Shown here in pieces: positions 41,383 through 50,889 of a DNA stretch of 64,000 nt (position 1 is its first letter; each line of letters begins with the position of its first letter). The stretch is taken from positions 1-64,000 of the forward strand of contig NZ_FOEN01000003.1 of assembly GCF_900110675.1 (NCBI RefSeq), given 5' to 3'. Under the pieces are notes generated by a model. The model searched no databases and had not been told where the DNA came from. It saw only the letters and a list, made by a program, of their open reading frames with translations. The DNA is from Ignavigranum ruoffiae. Its GTDB lineage: Bacteria; Bacillota; Bacilli; Lactobacillales; Aerococcaceae. The position numbers and the translations under genes were made by a program.

Positions 41383-42699
41383 TTAATTAAAGGAAACATG
41401 GACATGGTCGTAATGGTTAGCGGTAATGCCGCCCCGATCTTCCATTTGACTCCAAGAGTTATTCCAATCGCCATAGATTTGTTGTTCCCAAATGACGTAC
41501 GAAATCCCTTTTTCAGCCATATTAGCGATTGAATAGTTTGCTACATCGTCCCCTAGTTGAGAACCAACGGGAACCATGAAGTCCACGGCTTTACCCGCAC
41601 CATGGTCACCATCGTCGCCTGGACGGTATAAGCTAAAGGAAGTAATTCCAAATTTATTAGCAACTTCTTCTTTATACGCAGCTACATTAGCTTGCAGGCC
41701 AGCATTTTCTGGGTTAGCCATTGGGTCAAAATCAGGACTGTCAGGTTGATCAACAATCTCTTCGACTTCTTCCGGATCTTCAACAACAATGTCTTCGGCA
41801 GGAATTTCCTCTTCTGCTTCAATATCTTCCTGAACGGATTCAGGAATTTCCTCAACAGGGACTTCAACAGTCGTTGTTTCTTCGACTGGAGTCTCAACCG
41901 GAACTGAAATTTCTTCAACTGGCTCCGTTTCTACTGGGATTTCATTATCCAACGCTGATGAATCTGTTGCTGTATTATCTGTTAAGCTAGAATCCACGGT
42001 TTCTGAATCAGCTTGCCCAACTGGGGTTGAAATTAATGCGTCAGGATTTTCTTCAAGAAGTACTGGTTCGCTTTCGCTCACCGTAGCTTCTTCTGTCGCA
42101 GGGCTTTCTTCGACCCATTCTTCTACCATCGCGGGACTATAGGTTTCATTCTCTGAACTGGCTTCAACTGATTCTGCTTGAATCATTCTTTCTGTTTGTT
42201 CGTCGCCACCAATTAAGGTAGTGGTTTCCGCTGGAGTTTCTTCCACGGCTACCTCTTCTGCTACTGGCGCTGAAATTTCTTCAGCCACTGCATCTGTGGA
42301 AACTTCTTCAGTCGCTACGTCTGAGGTTAAATTAACTGGAAGATCAATTTGATAAGATTGACCTTGGGGAGTATTTACCGTTAAATTGGTAGCTTGTTGA
42401 TCTTGATTGAATTGAGCCACCAATTTGGTTCCAGGTAGAATCAAATCAACGTTATCAATCCCATTAATATTAGCTAAATAATGTAATTCAATTTGCATCG
42501 CTTCAGCGATTACACTTAGCGTGTCACCTTCTTTAACTAGGTAAGTGACTTGTTGGTTCTCGTCAACTTCTAATTCAGCTAAGACTTGATCAACAGTACG
42601 AGCTTGCCAAGAAGACATATCTTGCGCAGTAGCCATCGCTGCTTGTGAGGAAAGAGCTAATAAGGATGCTGACATCCACATTGTTTTTCCAAATTTCAT
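41383..42699 (-). CDS. Secreted LysM protein with acidic repeat linker and M15-like C-terminal domain
   Basis: 438 residues: signal peptide (cleavage near AMATA-QDM, ~25), LysM peptidoglycan-binding domain (VTYLVKEGDTLSVIAEAM...NVDLILPGTKL, 51-93), a ~200-residue Glu/Val/Pro/Thr-rich linker with repeated VEE/VPVEE units, and a C-terminal domain (~330-438). That domain resembles the ARB_07466-type peptidase-M15-like fold: SLYRPGDDGDHGAGKAVDFMVP, NYSIANMAEKGISYVIWEQQIYGDW, ANHYDHVHVSF. The H...D...HxH pattern would bind zinc. Probably a wall-bound peptidoglycan-active protein; catalytic activity is inferred. Confidence 0.85.
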   Translation of the reverse strand: MKFGKTMWMSASLLALSSQAAMATAQDMSSWQARTVDQVLAELEVDENQQVTYLVKEGDTLSVIAEAMQIELHYLANINGIDNVDLILPGTKLVAQFNQDQQATNLTVNTPQGQSYQIDLPVNLTSDVATEEVSTDAVAEEISAPVAEEVAVEETPAETTTLIGGDEQTERMIQAESVEASSENETYSPAMVEEWVEESPATEEATVSESEPVLLEENPDALISTPVGQADSETVDSSLTDNTATDSSALDNEIPVETEPVEEISVPVETPVEETTTVEVPVEEIPESVQEDIEAEEEIPAEDIVVEDPEEVEEIVDQPDSPDFDPMANPENAGLQANVAAYKEEVANKFGITSFSLYRPGDDGDHGAGKAVDFMVPVGSQLGDDVANYSIANMAEKGISYVIWEQQIYGDWNNSWSQMEDRGGITANHYDHVHVSFN

Positions 42700-42966
42700 A
42701 TATAATCACCTTTTTATTAGTTTTTTGGTTTTTTCCTTGTTCACGGATCAAGTTTAACACAGAATATGGACAGTTTGGTCAATCCCTTGTCTTCTTAAAG
42801 GAATTGTATCGATCCTGTAACAATCATCATTCCTGATGTTTAATCATTAAAAAGTAGAAAAATCAATTAAAATTGGCTTTTATCTTAGGAATGATTTATG
42901 CTAGAATTAACAGGCTTGTTAAGCAACAAGTAAATTTTTGGTTTATCCTGAAAGAGGCGTAAAAAG

Positions 42967-44148
42967 ATGAAAAGATATGTTGGTACCCTAAGCTTTGGCG
43001 TTCGCACTCCGATTATTCAAACCGGCGACAACCTAGTGGATATTGTAACAGACTCTGTCATTCAAGCCACTGAATCTGAGCAAATTCGCATGCGAGATAA
43101 GGATGTTGTCTGTGTCACTGAATCCTTATTGGCTCGAGCTCAAGGGAACTACGTGAATACTGATCACATTGCTAAAGAAATTTCTGATAAATTTCCTGAT
43201 GAAGTGGGCGTAGTCTTTCCTATCTTAAGTCGGAATCGTTTCTCTACATTATTAAAAGGGATTGCAGCTAGTGGTCGTAAATTACACATCCTCTTAACCT
43301 ATCCTTCGGATGAAGTCGGTAACCATCTGATGGATGAAAAACTACTCTATGGCATTAATATTAATCCATATACCAGTGTCCTCGAAGAAGACGATTACCG
43401 TCGCTTATTTGGCCAAGAGGTGAAACATACCTTCACTGGAATTGACTATGTCAATCTATATAAAGAAATTGCTCCCAATAGTGAAGTCCATTTTGCTAAC
43501 GACCCTAAGACGATCCTTAATTATACGAAAGATGTCCTCGTTTGTTCGATTCATACCCGCGAGTTAATCAAGCAGGAATTGAAAGATGCCGGTGCCGAAC
43601 GAATTTATGGCCTCGATGATATCTTAAATGAATCGATTGATGGATCAGGTTATAATGCAGAATATGGTCTGCTAGGCAGTAACATGGCTGGAGAAGATCA
43701 AGTGAAATTATTCCCTCGCGATGGTCAACCGTTCGTAGAAGCGGTCCAAGCTAAATTGATCGAATACTCTGGTAAACAAATTGAAGTCATGATTTACGGA
43801 GATGGCGCCTTCAAAGACCCAGTCGGTAAGATTTGGGAATTGGCTGACCCTGTAGTGTCTCCAGCGCATACTAGCGGCTTACTTGGCACCCCAAACGAAC
43901 TGAAAATGAAGTACTTAGCCGATACAGAATTAAAAGGAATGGATAGTCAATCCATGGAGACAGCGATCCTTGACCGAATCAATAGTAAAGATCAAGATTT
44001 AACTGGGAAAAACGAAACCCTCGGTACCACTCCACGTCGAATCACTGACCTTTTAGGTTCATTAGCTGACCTGACTTCAGGATCAGGCGACAAGGGGACT
44101 CCAGTAGTATATGTCCAAGGTTATTTCGATAATTATGCGTCTAACTAG
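42967..44148 (+). CDS. CofE-like (coenzyme F420-0:L-glutamate ligase family) protein
   Basis: A 393-residue protein of the F420-ligase family (PF01996 type), which joins glutamate to a phospho-organic acceptor with GTP. The N-terminal VGTLSFGVRTPIIQTGDNLVDIV and DVVCVTESLLARAQGNYV (~46-63) correspond to the FPLI.GD / V.t.KivSk.EGr segment of CofE. DGAFKDPVGKIWELADPVVSPAH is a second conserved block. Lactobacillales do not make F420 and no cof genes are nearby, so the true substrate is unknown; a gamma-glutamyl or amino-acid ligation on another cofactor, such as a folate, is conceivable. It lies convergent to folT. Confidence 0.8.
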   Translation: MKRYVGTLSFGVRTPIIQTGDNLVDIVTDSVIQATESEQIRMRDKDVVCVTESLLARAQGNYVNTDHIAKEISDKFPDEVGVVFPILSRNRFSTLLKGIAASGRKLHILLTYPSDEVGNHLMDEKLLYGININPYTSVLEEDDYRRLFGQEVKHTFTGIDYVNLYKEIAPNSEVHFANDPKTILNYTKDVLVCSIHTRELIKQELKDAGAERIYGLDDILNESIDGSGYNAEYGLLGSNMAGEDQVKLFPRDGQPFVEAVQAKLIEYSGKQIEVMIYGDGAFKDPVGKIWELADPVVSPAHTSGLLGTPNELKMKYLADTELKGMDSQSMETAILDRINSKDQDLTGKNETLGTTPRRITDLLGSLADLTSGSGDKGTPVVYVQGYFDNYASN

Positions 44149-44172
44149 CATTACATTTTTGCAAAAAATAAC

Positions 44173-44212
44173 AAAAATACGAGCTGTGAAAATCTCACAA
44201 CTCGTATTTTTT
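44173..44212 (+). terminator. Terminator of the CofE-like gene
   Basis: AAAAATACGAG (44173-44183) pairs with CTCGTATTTTT (44201-44211), with an inner TGTGA/TCACA stem, and runs into TTTATT. Confidence 0.9.
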
Positions 44213-44253
44213 ATTCGTTATATTCCAAAACGAAACCATATTATTCTGCCCGC

Positions 44254-44293
44254 TACTGGGCCAGTAACTCGCTGCGCTCGAACTGGCCCAGTA
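44254..44293. repeat. Perfect 12-bp inverted repeat abutting the folT stop codon
   Basis: TACTGGGCCAGT (44254-44265) and ACTGGCCCAGTA (44282-44293) are exact complements around a 16-base GC-rich loop. The outer arm touches the folT stop at 44294. No T-run follows. The GC-rich, loop-conserved look is like a repetitive extragenic palindrome; it may also protect the folT mRNA 3' end. Confidence 0.65.
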
Positions 44294-44845
44294 CTAAAAT
44301 TGGTATTTGCGAATAAAGCGTTGGACGCTTTTTTGTTTGAAGACTAGATATAAGATGGCTGTGTTTAGGATGAGGCTGACAGCATTTTTGACTAACCGAG
44401 GCATGATTAAAGCCACCCAAGCTTTATCATAAAGAATGGTTAACCACAATGAGTTCAAGCCGATATTAATAAACACAGTGACAATCGCAACATAAATAAA
44501 TATTCTCAACAATGTGGGTTCTTGTCGCCAGAAACATTTAGCGTAGAGAAAACCACCTAGGGCTGCACTTAGGGTGAATCCTAAGAAGAAAGGACCCGGG
44601 TGAATAATCAAAATATCCAAGAGATCGTAAAGCACTGCAAAAACTGTTCCATAAAGTGGGCCTAAAATGGCTCCAGCAAAGGCAGTTCCTACAAAACCAA
44701 ATCCCATTTGAATAATATTACCTACTTTAAAAGCTGGAATAAAAGAAAGTAGAATACGCATAGCCAACAATAGGGCCATAATCGTTAAATGTCTAGCGCG
44801 AAAATGATCTAATTTACCAAGTCGATTGGTACGGTTATACTCCAT
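44294..44845 (-). CDS. folT: Folate ECF transporter S component FolT
   Basis: 183 residues and about six membrane segments; the folate-binding subunit of a group II ECF importer. The segment NIGLNSLWLTILYDKAWVALIMPRLVKN (~127-154) is the FolT hallmark region, and GPLYGTVFAVLYDLLDILI is another conserved stretch. It uses the shared EcfT/A/A' energising module, not in this window. A THF riboswitch immediately upstream links expression to the folate pool. It lies directly downstream of hutH, beside the folate-dependent histidine pathway. Confidence 0.92.
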   Translation of the reverse strand: MEYNRTNRLGKLDHFRARHLTIMALLLAMRILLSFIPAFKVGNIIQMGFGFVGTAFAGAILGPLYGTVFAVLYDLLDILIIHPGPFFLGFTLSAALGGFLYAKCFWRQEPTLLRIFIYVAIVTVFINIGLNSLWLTILYDKAWVALIMPRLVKNAVSLILNTAILYLVFKQKSVQRFIRKYQF

Positions 44846-44883
44846 TAAAATAATTCTCCTTTGAAACAGAACGCCACATGTTA

Positions 44884-44980
44884 ATTATGCAGCGAATGCA
44901 GGATTAAGCACGATGGTCATCCACCCCTTATGCAACATTCCATCACAAAGGGCTAATGCTTAATCCTTACTCTGCTAATT
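44884..44980 (-). promoter_or_regulatory. Tetrahydrofolate (THF) riboswitch of folT
   Basis: On the minus strand P1 is GCAG (complement of 44972-44975) with CTGC (complement of 44889-44892). P2 is GGATTAAGCA with TGCTTAATCC. P3 is CCCTTTGTG...CATAAGGGG, capped by the loop AUGGAAUGUUG, two bases away from the known THF loop AUGGGAUGUCG. The 3' segment UGCAUUCGCU corresponds to UGCAUCCGCU in known examples. The pseudoknot partners GAAUG (loop) and CAUUC (3' segment) stay complementary, so the two changes covary. AAAGGAG for folT follows 25-30 bases on, suggesting translational control. Confidence 0.9.
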
Positions 44981-44988
44981 ATTTTTTA

Positions 44989-46518
44989 TTATTGAATGTC
45001 TAAGCTAACGGCTTCTTCAACTGCTTTTAGTAAGCTTCCATCTTCAAGTACGGCAGAAACTTTATTAAGTTCGTCGTAGATTTCGATGTCTTTATCAAGT
45101 TCGATGAAATCAACTTGTTTTCTGACGAAGTCGTAAGCAGCTTGAGTTCCTTTACCTAAACCAGAAGTTTGTTCTTTCAAGTCAAGTGCTTGACATGCAG
45201 CCATAATTTCAGTAGCCACAACACGACGAGAGTTTTCTAGGATTTCTGCGGCTGTACGAGCAGCGATAGTACCCATAGAAACAAAGTCTTCTTGGTTTTC
45301 ACATGAAGGAATTGAGTCAACTGAAGCTGGGTGAGCAAGGATCTTGTTCTCAGAAGCTAAAGCTGCACAAGCATATTGAGTGATCATGAATCCTGAGTTC
45401 AAACCAGGGTGTTTAACTAAGAATGAAGGGAGTCCACTTAATTGGTTGTTAACTAAGCGTTCTACACGACGTTCTGATACGTTACCAATTTCAGCTACGG
45501 CAATACCTAAGAAGTCAAATGGTTGAGCCATTGGTTCACCGTGGAAGTTACCACCTGAAATAACGTCACCATCATGGGTAATGATTGGGTTGTCAGTAAC
45601 GGCATTAATTTCAATTTCAACTTTTTCTTTAACGTAGGCTACTGAGTCTTTACTTGCTCCATGAATTTGAGGGATACAACGTAAAGTATAAGCATCTTGT
45701 ACGTGTTCTGGTGTTTGAGGGCGAGTATGTTGGCTGCCTTCAATCAAAGTACGCATGTTTTTAGCAGTTGCTAATTGACCAGCGTGAGGACGGATGGTAT
45801 GTAAGCCTTCTTTGAAAGCATCATGGATACCATTGTGAACTTCGAGAGATAAAGCACCAGCGACGTCATTTAATTTCAACAATTCGATGGCATCGTAAGT
45901 TGCTAACGCACCTACAGCGGTTAATACGGTTGTACCATTGATTAAAGCAAGTCCTTCTTTAGCACCTAAAGTGATGATTTCTTGACCCGCTTTTTCCATA
46001 GCTTCGCGACCAGACATTAATTCGCCTTCATAATAAGCTTTACCTAAACCAAGTAAAGGTAATACCATATGAGCCAATGGAGCTAAGTCCCCTGAAGCAC
46101 CTAGAGATCCTTTTTCAGGGATATGTGGAATAACATCAGCATTTAACATGTTGATCAAAGCTTCAACCGTACTTAAACGAATACCTGAGTTACCTTTTAA
46201 TAGAGAGTTGATCCGGATTAAGATGATCGCACGAACAACATCTTTCTTAAATGGTTCACCAAAACCAGTTGCGTGAGTCCGAATTAAGTTTTCTTGAAGT
46301 TGAGCTGTGTCTTCAGCTGAAATACTTACTCGGCAAAGAGAACCGAATCCAGTATTTACTCCGTAAACCACCCGTTTGCTTTCAACGATTTCGTCAACAA
46401 TTTTACGAGAATTGTTAACTGCTTCGATGGCTGTTTGGTCTAATTCGACCTTAGCACCTTGGCGCGCAACTTCTACGACTTGTTCAAGCGTTAAACTTTT
46501 TCCGTCTAATTTTACCAT
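44989..46518 (-). CDS. hutH: Histidine ammonia-lyase
   Basis: First step of histidine catabolism: L-histidine to urocanate and ammonia. The MIO cofactor forms from Ala141-Ser142-Gly143 in KGSLGASGDLAPLAH. Other active-site parts are YGVNTGFGS (~52-60), GNFHGEPMAQPFDF, RVERLVNNQLSGLPSFL and CENQEDFVSMG. 509 aa is standard. It lies 36 bases downstream of the APC permease and is the last catabolic gene of the ftcD operon before folT. Confidence 0.97.
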   Translation of the reverse strand: MVKLDGKSLTLEQVVEVARQGAKVELDQTAIEAVNNSRKIVDEIVESKRVVYGVNTGFGSLCRVSISAEDTAQLQENLIRTHATGFGEPFKKDVVRAIILIRINSLLKGNSGIRLSTVEALINMLNADVIPHIPEKGSLGASGDLAPLAHMVLPLLGLGKAYYEGELMSGREAMEKAGQEIITLGAKEGLALINGTTVLTAVGALATYDAIELLKLNDVAGALSLEVHNGIHDAFKEGLHTIRPHAGQLATAKNMRTLIEGSQHTRPQTPEHVQDAYTLRCIPQIHGASKDSVAYVKEKVEIEINAVTDNPIITHDGDVISGGNFHGEPMAQPFDFLGIAVAEIGNVSERRVERLVNNQLSGLPSFLVKHPGLNSGFMITQYACAALASENKILAHPASVDSIPSCENQEDFVSMGTIAARTAAEILENSRRVVATEIMAACQALDLKEQTSGLGKGTQAAYDFVRKQVDFIELDKDIEIYDELNKVSAVLEDGSLLKAVEEAVSLDIQ

Positions 46519-46554
46519 TAAAAATTCCTCCTATTGTTTTGTTACTATAATAAA

Positions 46555-47907
46555 TTATTGGGCTTTGGACGTATTTTTTGATTTATTTAAATTTAATAAG
46601 AAATAGATGACAGAGGCAACAACCACCCCAATGACTAGATAAACCACGTTCTTAGCTTCAGCCATAAAGAGCATTACCAAGCTGACAATAACGGCTAAGG
46701 TTGGAATTAACCAAGGTCCGCCAGGAACTTTGAAAGCTGGTTTATTTGGCATATCTTTACGTTTACGTAAGAATGGCACAGCTAGGGCAGCAGGAATATA
46801 TTGACCGAAACGGAATACTACTGAAAGGTTCGCTAAGGTTTCGAATGATCCTGAGAATAGTAAAGCAATGGTTACAATTGAAGAAATGGCGATGGCAACA
46901 ATTGGCGCCCCTTTATCATTTTGTTGAGCAATCACCGCTGGTAATTGACCCTCTTCAGCAATCGCTGCACCGAAACGAGGAATCATAATAGATTCACCCA
47001 TGTTCAAACCAGCAACTGAAATAATCGCACCAATGTTGATAATGGAGAAGCCGATTGGTCCAACCATTTCTCTAAAAGCATCTTGTACTGGAGCATCTGT
47101 AGCTAGAATACGTTGACCTAACATAGCGATAACTCCGGTAGTAATAATGATGTAGAATAATGATACGATTGAAATTGATGAAATAATCGCTCTTGGTACG
47201 TTCTTCTTAGCATCACGCATTTCCCCGGCAATAATTGGTAAAGTTTCAAAACCAATGAAGGCATAGAATACGGTAACCGCGGTAGCAGAAAGAGCTTTAC
47301 CTAAAGTCATGTCTGGGTTAAGTTGTAAGAATGGAGTAAAGTGACCTTGATCCACACCATGTTTAATGAAGAAGAAAGTCATGAATGAGAAGGCCACAAT
47401 TGGCACTAATTTAGCAACAGTGGCTACTACCGTAAATATCTTAGAGGTTTTAATCCCAGCTACGTTCATCAATGATAATAGAATGATAATAACCACACTC
47501 AAGATAGTTTGATGAGGTGCTAAGCTTGGGATTTGAATTGAAATTAAACGAGATAGACCCGCAGCCATGGCTGACCAAGCTACAGTGGTTACGAACCAAC
47601 CTAAAATACCTACGTTAAATCCGACAAAATCACCAAAGGCAGCCTTAGAATATTGATAGGCTCCCCCATTCTTATCAAAGTAACCAGAAACTTCAGCAAA
47701 ACATAAAGCTAATAAGAATACAAGAACCATTACACCAGCCATGGCTACTAGAGAAGCTGGCCCTAGGTCTTTATATAGACCCGTTTGGATTAAGAAAATA
47801 CCAGAACCAATAACCGCATTAATTCCGTAAAGAATCGCCTGAGGGAAGGAGAATTTGGCTTCTTCACCAACCTCCACTAGGTTAACATCTTTTAAATCTT
47901 TTTCCAT
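46555..47907 (-). CDS. APC-family amino acid permease, probable histidine importer
   Basis: 450 residues and twelve predicted membrane segments. The APC signature in TM1 is YGINAVIGSGIFLIQTGLY (~28-46; the unwound GSG binds the amino-acid backbone), followed by TM6 FYAFIGFETLPIIAGEM. It is embedded between hutD and hutH in one operon, as in the streptococcal hut locus, so histidine is the likely substrate, with urocanate as an alternative. Confidence 0.88.
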   Translation of the reverse strand: MEKDLKDVNLVEVGEEAKFSFPQAILYGINAVIGSGIFLIQTGLYKDLGPASLVAMAGVMVLVFLLALCFAEVSGYFDKNGGAYQYSKAAFGDFVGFNVGILGWFVTTVAWSAMAAGLSRLISIQIPSLAPHQTILSVVIIILLSLMNVAGIKTSKIFTVVATVAKLVPIVAFSFMTFFFIKHGVDQGHFTPFLQLNPDMTLGKALSATAVTVFYAFIGFETLPIIAGEMRDAKKNVPRAIISSISIVSLFYIIITTGVIAMLGQRILATDAPVQDAFREMVGPIGFSIINIGAIISVAGLNMGESIMIPRFGAAIAEEGQLPAVIAQQNDKGAPIVAIAISSIVTIALLFSGSFETLANLSVVFRFGQYIPAALAVPFLRKRKDMPNKPAFKVPGGPWLIPTLAVIVSLVMLFMAEAKNVVYLVIGVVVASVIYFLLNLNKSKNTSKAQ

Positions 47908-47928
47908 ATCATTTCCTCCTAACGTTTG

Positions 47929-48531
47929 TTATTTATATTCAATTTTTGCTAATAAAGCTATAAGTGCATTCTGAGAGTCTTGTGCGTCAAAAATCAATGT
48001 AGCGCTTTCATTTGTCAAACTTTGACGAATCCATAATCCTTGTCCTTGTGCTAGTGTCCACCTCTCTTCCTCATGATTGACCCGCATAGAGAATGAGATA
48101 TTCTCGACAGCATGTAAGTAATAATCATTGTTACTTTCAATTTCAATATTAGGGGATTGTTTGGTAATCTTGATCAGATCACTCTTCAAGGATTCTTTAT
48201 AAATAATATTAAAATCAGTACATGGTTGGTGGCTACTTATTTTATCGGAGCCACTAAATTCATAGGTTTGAAATTGATCTAGTTCTACTTCTTCTCCACT
48301 TGTATGATTCGTTAACAATAACTTCCCTTGCAAAGGTAGAATAATGCGTTGATAACCAGGTAAGGGAGTAAAATCCGATTCTTCAATTTCAATGGTCGCC
48401 GAAGAAATACGATAATCGAAATTTCCCGGTTGATATACCGCATCCGGTGGCGCGATTAACAACTGAGTTGTTAATCCGCCGGACCATTGCGATACAAGAT
48501 AATCATTGCTTGTTATCTTTTTTGTTTCCAT
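47929..48531 (-). CDS. hutD: HutD family protein
   Basis: A 200-residue bicupin-like protein. The start at 48531 (METKKITSNDYLVSQWSGG) lies just after the fhs stop; an in-frame ATG at 48576 would overlap fhs by 41 bases. WSGGLTTQLLIAPPD (~15-29), FDYRISSATIEIEESDFTPLPGYQRIILPLQGKL and the C-terminal QGQGLWIRQ strand match HutD. HutD is found in many hut operons and is thought to act as a governor, perhaps by binding formiminoglutamate or urocanate, not as a catabolic enzyme. Confidence 0.88.
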   Translation of the reverse strand: METKKITSNDYLVSQWSGGLTTQLLIAPPDAVYQPGNFDYRISSATIEIEESDFTPLPGYQRIILPLQGKLLLTNHTSGEEVELDQFQTYEFSGSDKISSHQPCTDFNIIYKESLKSDLIKITKQSPNIEIESNNDYYLHAVENISFSMRVNHEEERWTLAQGQGLWIRQSLTNESATLIFDAQDSQNALIALLAKIEYK

Positions 48532-48535
48532 AGGC

Positions 48536-50209
48536 TTAGAATAATCCGCTGATGTTTCCTTCTGCATCAACATCAATTTTTTCAGATGCAGGGACTTTTG
48601 GTAAACCAGGCATGGTCATAACATCACCGGTTAAGGCAACGATAAATCCTGCCCCAGCAGAAATTTTCAAGTTCTTGATTTCAATATTGAAATCAGTTGG
48701 TGCACCCACTTGCTTAGGATCATCAGAGAATGAATATTGGGTCTTAGCCATACAGATTGGATAATTACCGAAACCTAGTTCAGTTAATTCACGCATTTGA
48801 CGTTTTGCTTTACCAATCAAGACAGCTTTATTTCCGCCATAAACTTTTTGAACAATCTTATCAAGTTTTTCTTGAATGCTATCTTCTTCATCGTAGACGA
48901 ATTGGAAGTTATTTTCTTGTTCAGCAAGCTCAACCACTTTCTCAGCTAAGTCTTTACCACCTTCACCACCATTAGCCCATACGTCAGATAGAACCACTTC
49001 TACCCCACGTTTTTCACAGGCTTCTTCGACTGCTTTCAATTCAGCTTCGGTATCTAGCGGGAATTTATTAATGGCAACCACTACTGGTAAACCATAAACT
49101 TCTTGAACGTTCTTGATATGGCGATCTAAGTTAGGAAGTCCGTTGATAACTGCATCCACATTTTCAGGGCCTAATTCTTTCTTATCTACCCCACCATGCA
49201 TCTTCAACGCACGAATCGTAGCAACCAATACGACTGCTGAAGGTTTCAAACCTGATAGGCGACATTTAATGTCAATGAATTTTTCAGCTCCTAGGTCGGC
49301 ACCGAATCCACCTTCAGTAACCACATAGTCAGCATGTTTTAAGGCTAATTTTGTAGCAATGACTGAGTTACATCCATGAGCAATATTTGCGAATGGTCCA
49401 CCGTGGATAAAGGCTGGTGAATGTTCTAAGGTTTGAACAATATTTGGACGAATTGCATCTTTTAATAAGGCAGTCAAAGCACCTTCAGCTTTTAAGTCAT
49501 GAGCTGTGATAGGTTTCTTGTCAAATGAATAACCAATGATCATCTTGCCTAATTTTTCTTTAAGGTCAGTAATATCATTCGCTAAACACAATACAGCCAT
49601 AATTTCTGAAGCGACTGTAATATCATAACCATCTTCTCTTGGCACACCATTGGTACGTCCTTGAAGACCATTGACAATATGACGAAGTTGACGGTCGTTC
49701 ATGTCAACTACACGTTTCCAAGTGATATTACGTGAATCGATACCTAATTGATTACCGTGGTGAATATGGTTGTCAATTAAGGCAGCTAGTAAGTTATTAG
49801 CAGCACCGATGGCATGGAAGTCACCAGTGAAGTGAAGGTTAATATCTTCCATTGGCACTACTTGAGCATGGCCACCACCAGCAGCTCCACCTTTTACCCC
49901 AAATACTGGGCCTAAAGAAGGTTCGCGTAGGGCAATTGCTGCTTTTTTACCAATTTTGCTAAGTCCATCGACTAAACCAACAGAAGTGGTTGTTTTACCT
50001 TCACCGGCAGGGGTTGGGGTAATTGCGGTAACTAGGATTAATTTTCCATCTTCTTTGGCTTCTAATTCTTGTGGGTCGATGGCTACTTTTGCCTTATATT
50101 TTCCATAAAGTTCTAAGTCATCTTCTTCAATACCGATAGCTTGAGCCACTTCGGTAATAGGTTTCATTTGGCTTTGTTTTGCAATTTCAATATCTGTTAA
50201 TTGTGGCAT
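48536..50209 (-). CDS. fhs: Formate-tetrahydrofolate ligase
   Basis: Interconverts formate + THF + ATP and 10-formyl-THF. The P-loop is [21 protein letters not shown] (~63-83), followed by [40 protein letters not shown] and the [16 protein letters not shown] block. 557 aa is the standard length. Placed after ftcD and fchA, it can run backwards, releasing formate and making ATP from the histidine-derived one-carbon unit (known for streptococcal-type loci by position; direction is inference here). Confidence 0.97.
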   Translation of the reverse strand: MPQLTDIEIAKQSQMKPITEVAQAIGIEEDDLELYGKYKAKVAIDPQELEAKEDGKLILVTAITPTPAGEGKTTTSVGLVDGLSKIGKKAAIALREPSLGPVFGVKGGAAGGGHAQVVPMEDINLHFTGDFHAIGAANNLLAALIDNHIHHGNQLGIDSRNITWKRVVDMNDRQLRHIVNGLQGRTNGVPREDGYDITVASEIMAVLCLANDITDLKEKLGKMIIGYSFDKKPITAHDLKAEGALTALLKDAIRPNIVQTLEHSPAFIHGGPFANIAHGCNSVIATKLALKHADYVVTEGGFGADLGAEKFIDIKCRLSGLKPSAVVLVATIRALKMHGGVDKKELGPENVDAVINGLPNLDRHIKNVQEVYGLPVVVAINKFPLDTEAELKAVEEACEKRGVEVVLSDVWANGGEGGKDLAEKVVELAEQENNFQFVYDEEDSIQEKLDKIVQKVYGGNKAVLIGKAKRQMRELTELGFGNYPICMAKTQYSFSDDPKQVGAPTDFNIEIKNLKISAGAGFIVALTGDVMTMPGLPKVPASEKIDVDAEGNISGLF

Positions 50210-50249
50210 TCTCCAAAACTCCTTTATTTAGTATAGAAATGTTACTGAT

Positions 50250-50876
50250 TTACATTTGAGCTAAAATTTGAGTATAAATTGTGTCAGCTAGACGCGTACC
50301 TTCGTTAAGGATTGTTTCGCCTTTAGCTTTGAAATCATTGACAAATTCTTGATCTTTGATTCCGCTAATATTGATTAATACGTTTAACCAAGCACCTTGT
50401 AAGCCAGATTTCAAGTTTAAGGCAGCCACACCTAGGTCACTGGCAGCATTCGTATTTGACTTACCTACAGCTGCAGAAGTGACGCGTAAGGATTCTACCA
50501 TTAATTCCATCACTTCTAATGGTGTTGTAGCGGCAACTTTTAAAGCTTTTTGCATGGCTTCGCGGCGTTTTGCTTTGTCTTCATCGGTTTCTTTTGGCAT
50601 TTCAAAGACAGCAGCAACTTCATTAAAGGCTTCAGTATCTTTATCAATCGCTTTAACTAATTTATCTTGTAATTCTACAGATTGATCATGAATTTTTTGA
50701 ATTTCATCTTGGAAATCCGCGTATTTTTTCTTACCTAAAGTCAATTCAGTGACCATTTTGGTTAAAGCAATGCCCATTGATCCTGCTAAGGCAGAAGCAG
50801 ATCCACCGCCAGGAGCTGGTTCATCTGAACCTAAAACTTCGACAAATTCAGAAACTTTTAAGTCAACTAATCCCAT
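50250..50876 (-). CDS. fchA: Formiminotetrahydrofolate cyclodeaminase / methenyl-THF cyclohydrolase
   Basis: A 208-residue all-helical enzyme converting 5-formimino-THF to 5,10-methenyl-THF and ammonia. The signature ELGSDEPAPGGGSASALAGSMG-like segment (EVLGSDEPAPGGGSASALAG, ~12-31) binds the folate. LKSGLQGAWLNVLINI is a conserved later helix. It is the single-domain form of what is fused to FtcD in mammals. It follows ftcD by 13 bases and precedes fhs, giving the metabolic order in the operon. Confidence 0.93.
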   Translation of the reverse strand: MGLVDLKVSEFVEVLGSDEPAPGGGSASALAGSMGIALTKMVTELTLGKKKYADFQDEIQKIHDQSVELQDKLVKAIDKDTEAFNEVAAVFEMPKETDEDKAKRREAMQKALKVAATTPLEVMELMVESLRVTSAAVGKSNTNAASDLGVAALNLKSGLQGAWLNVLINISGIKDQEFVNDFKAKGETILNEGTRLADTIYTQILAQM

Positions 50877-50889
50877 CGATTGGTCCTCC

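Noticed and set aside
41692-41990. Two plus-strand frames opposite the LysM protein linker
   Set aside because: They are antisense to the repeated Glu/Val linker codons and are shadows of that repeat.
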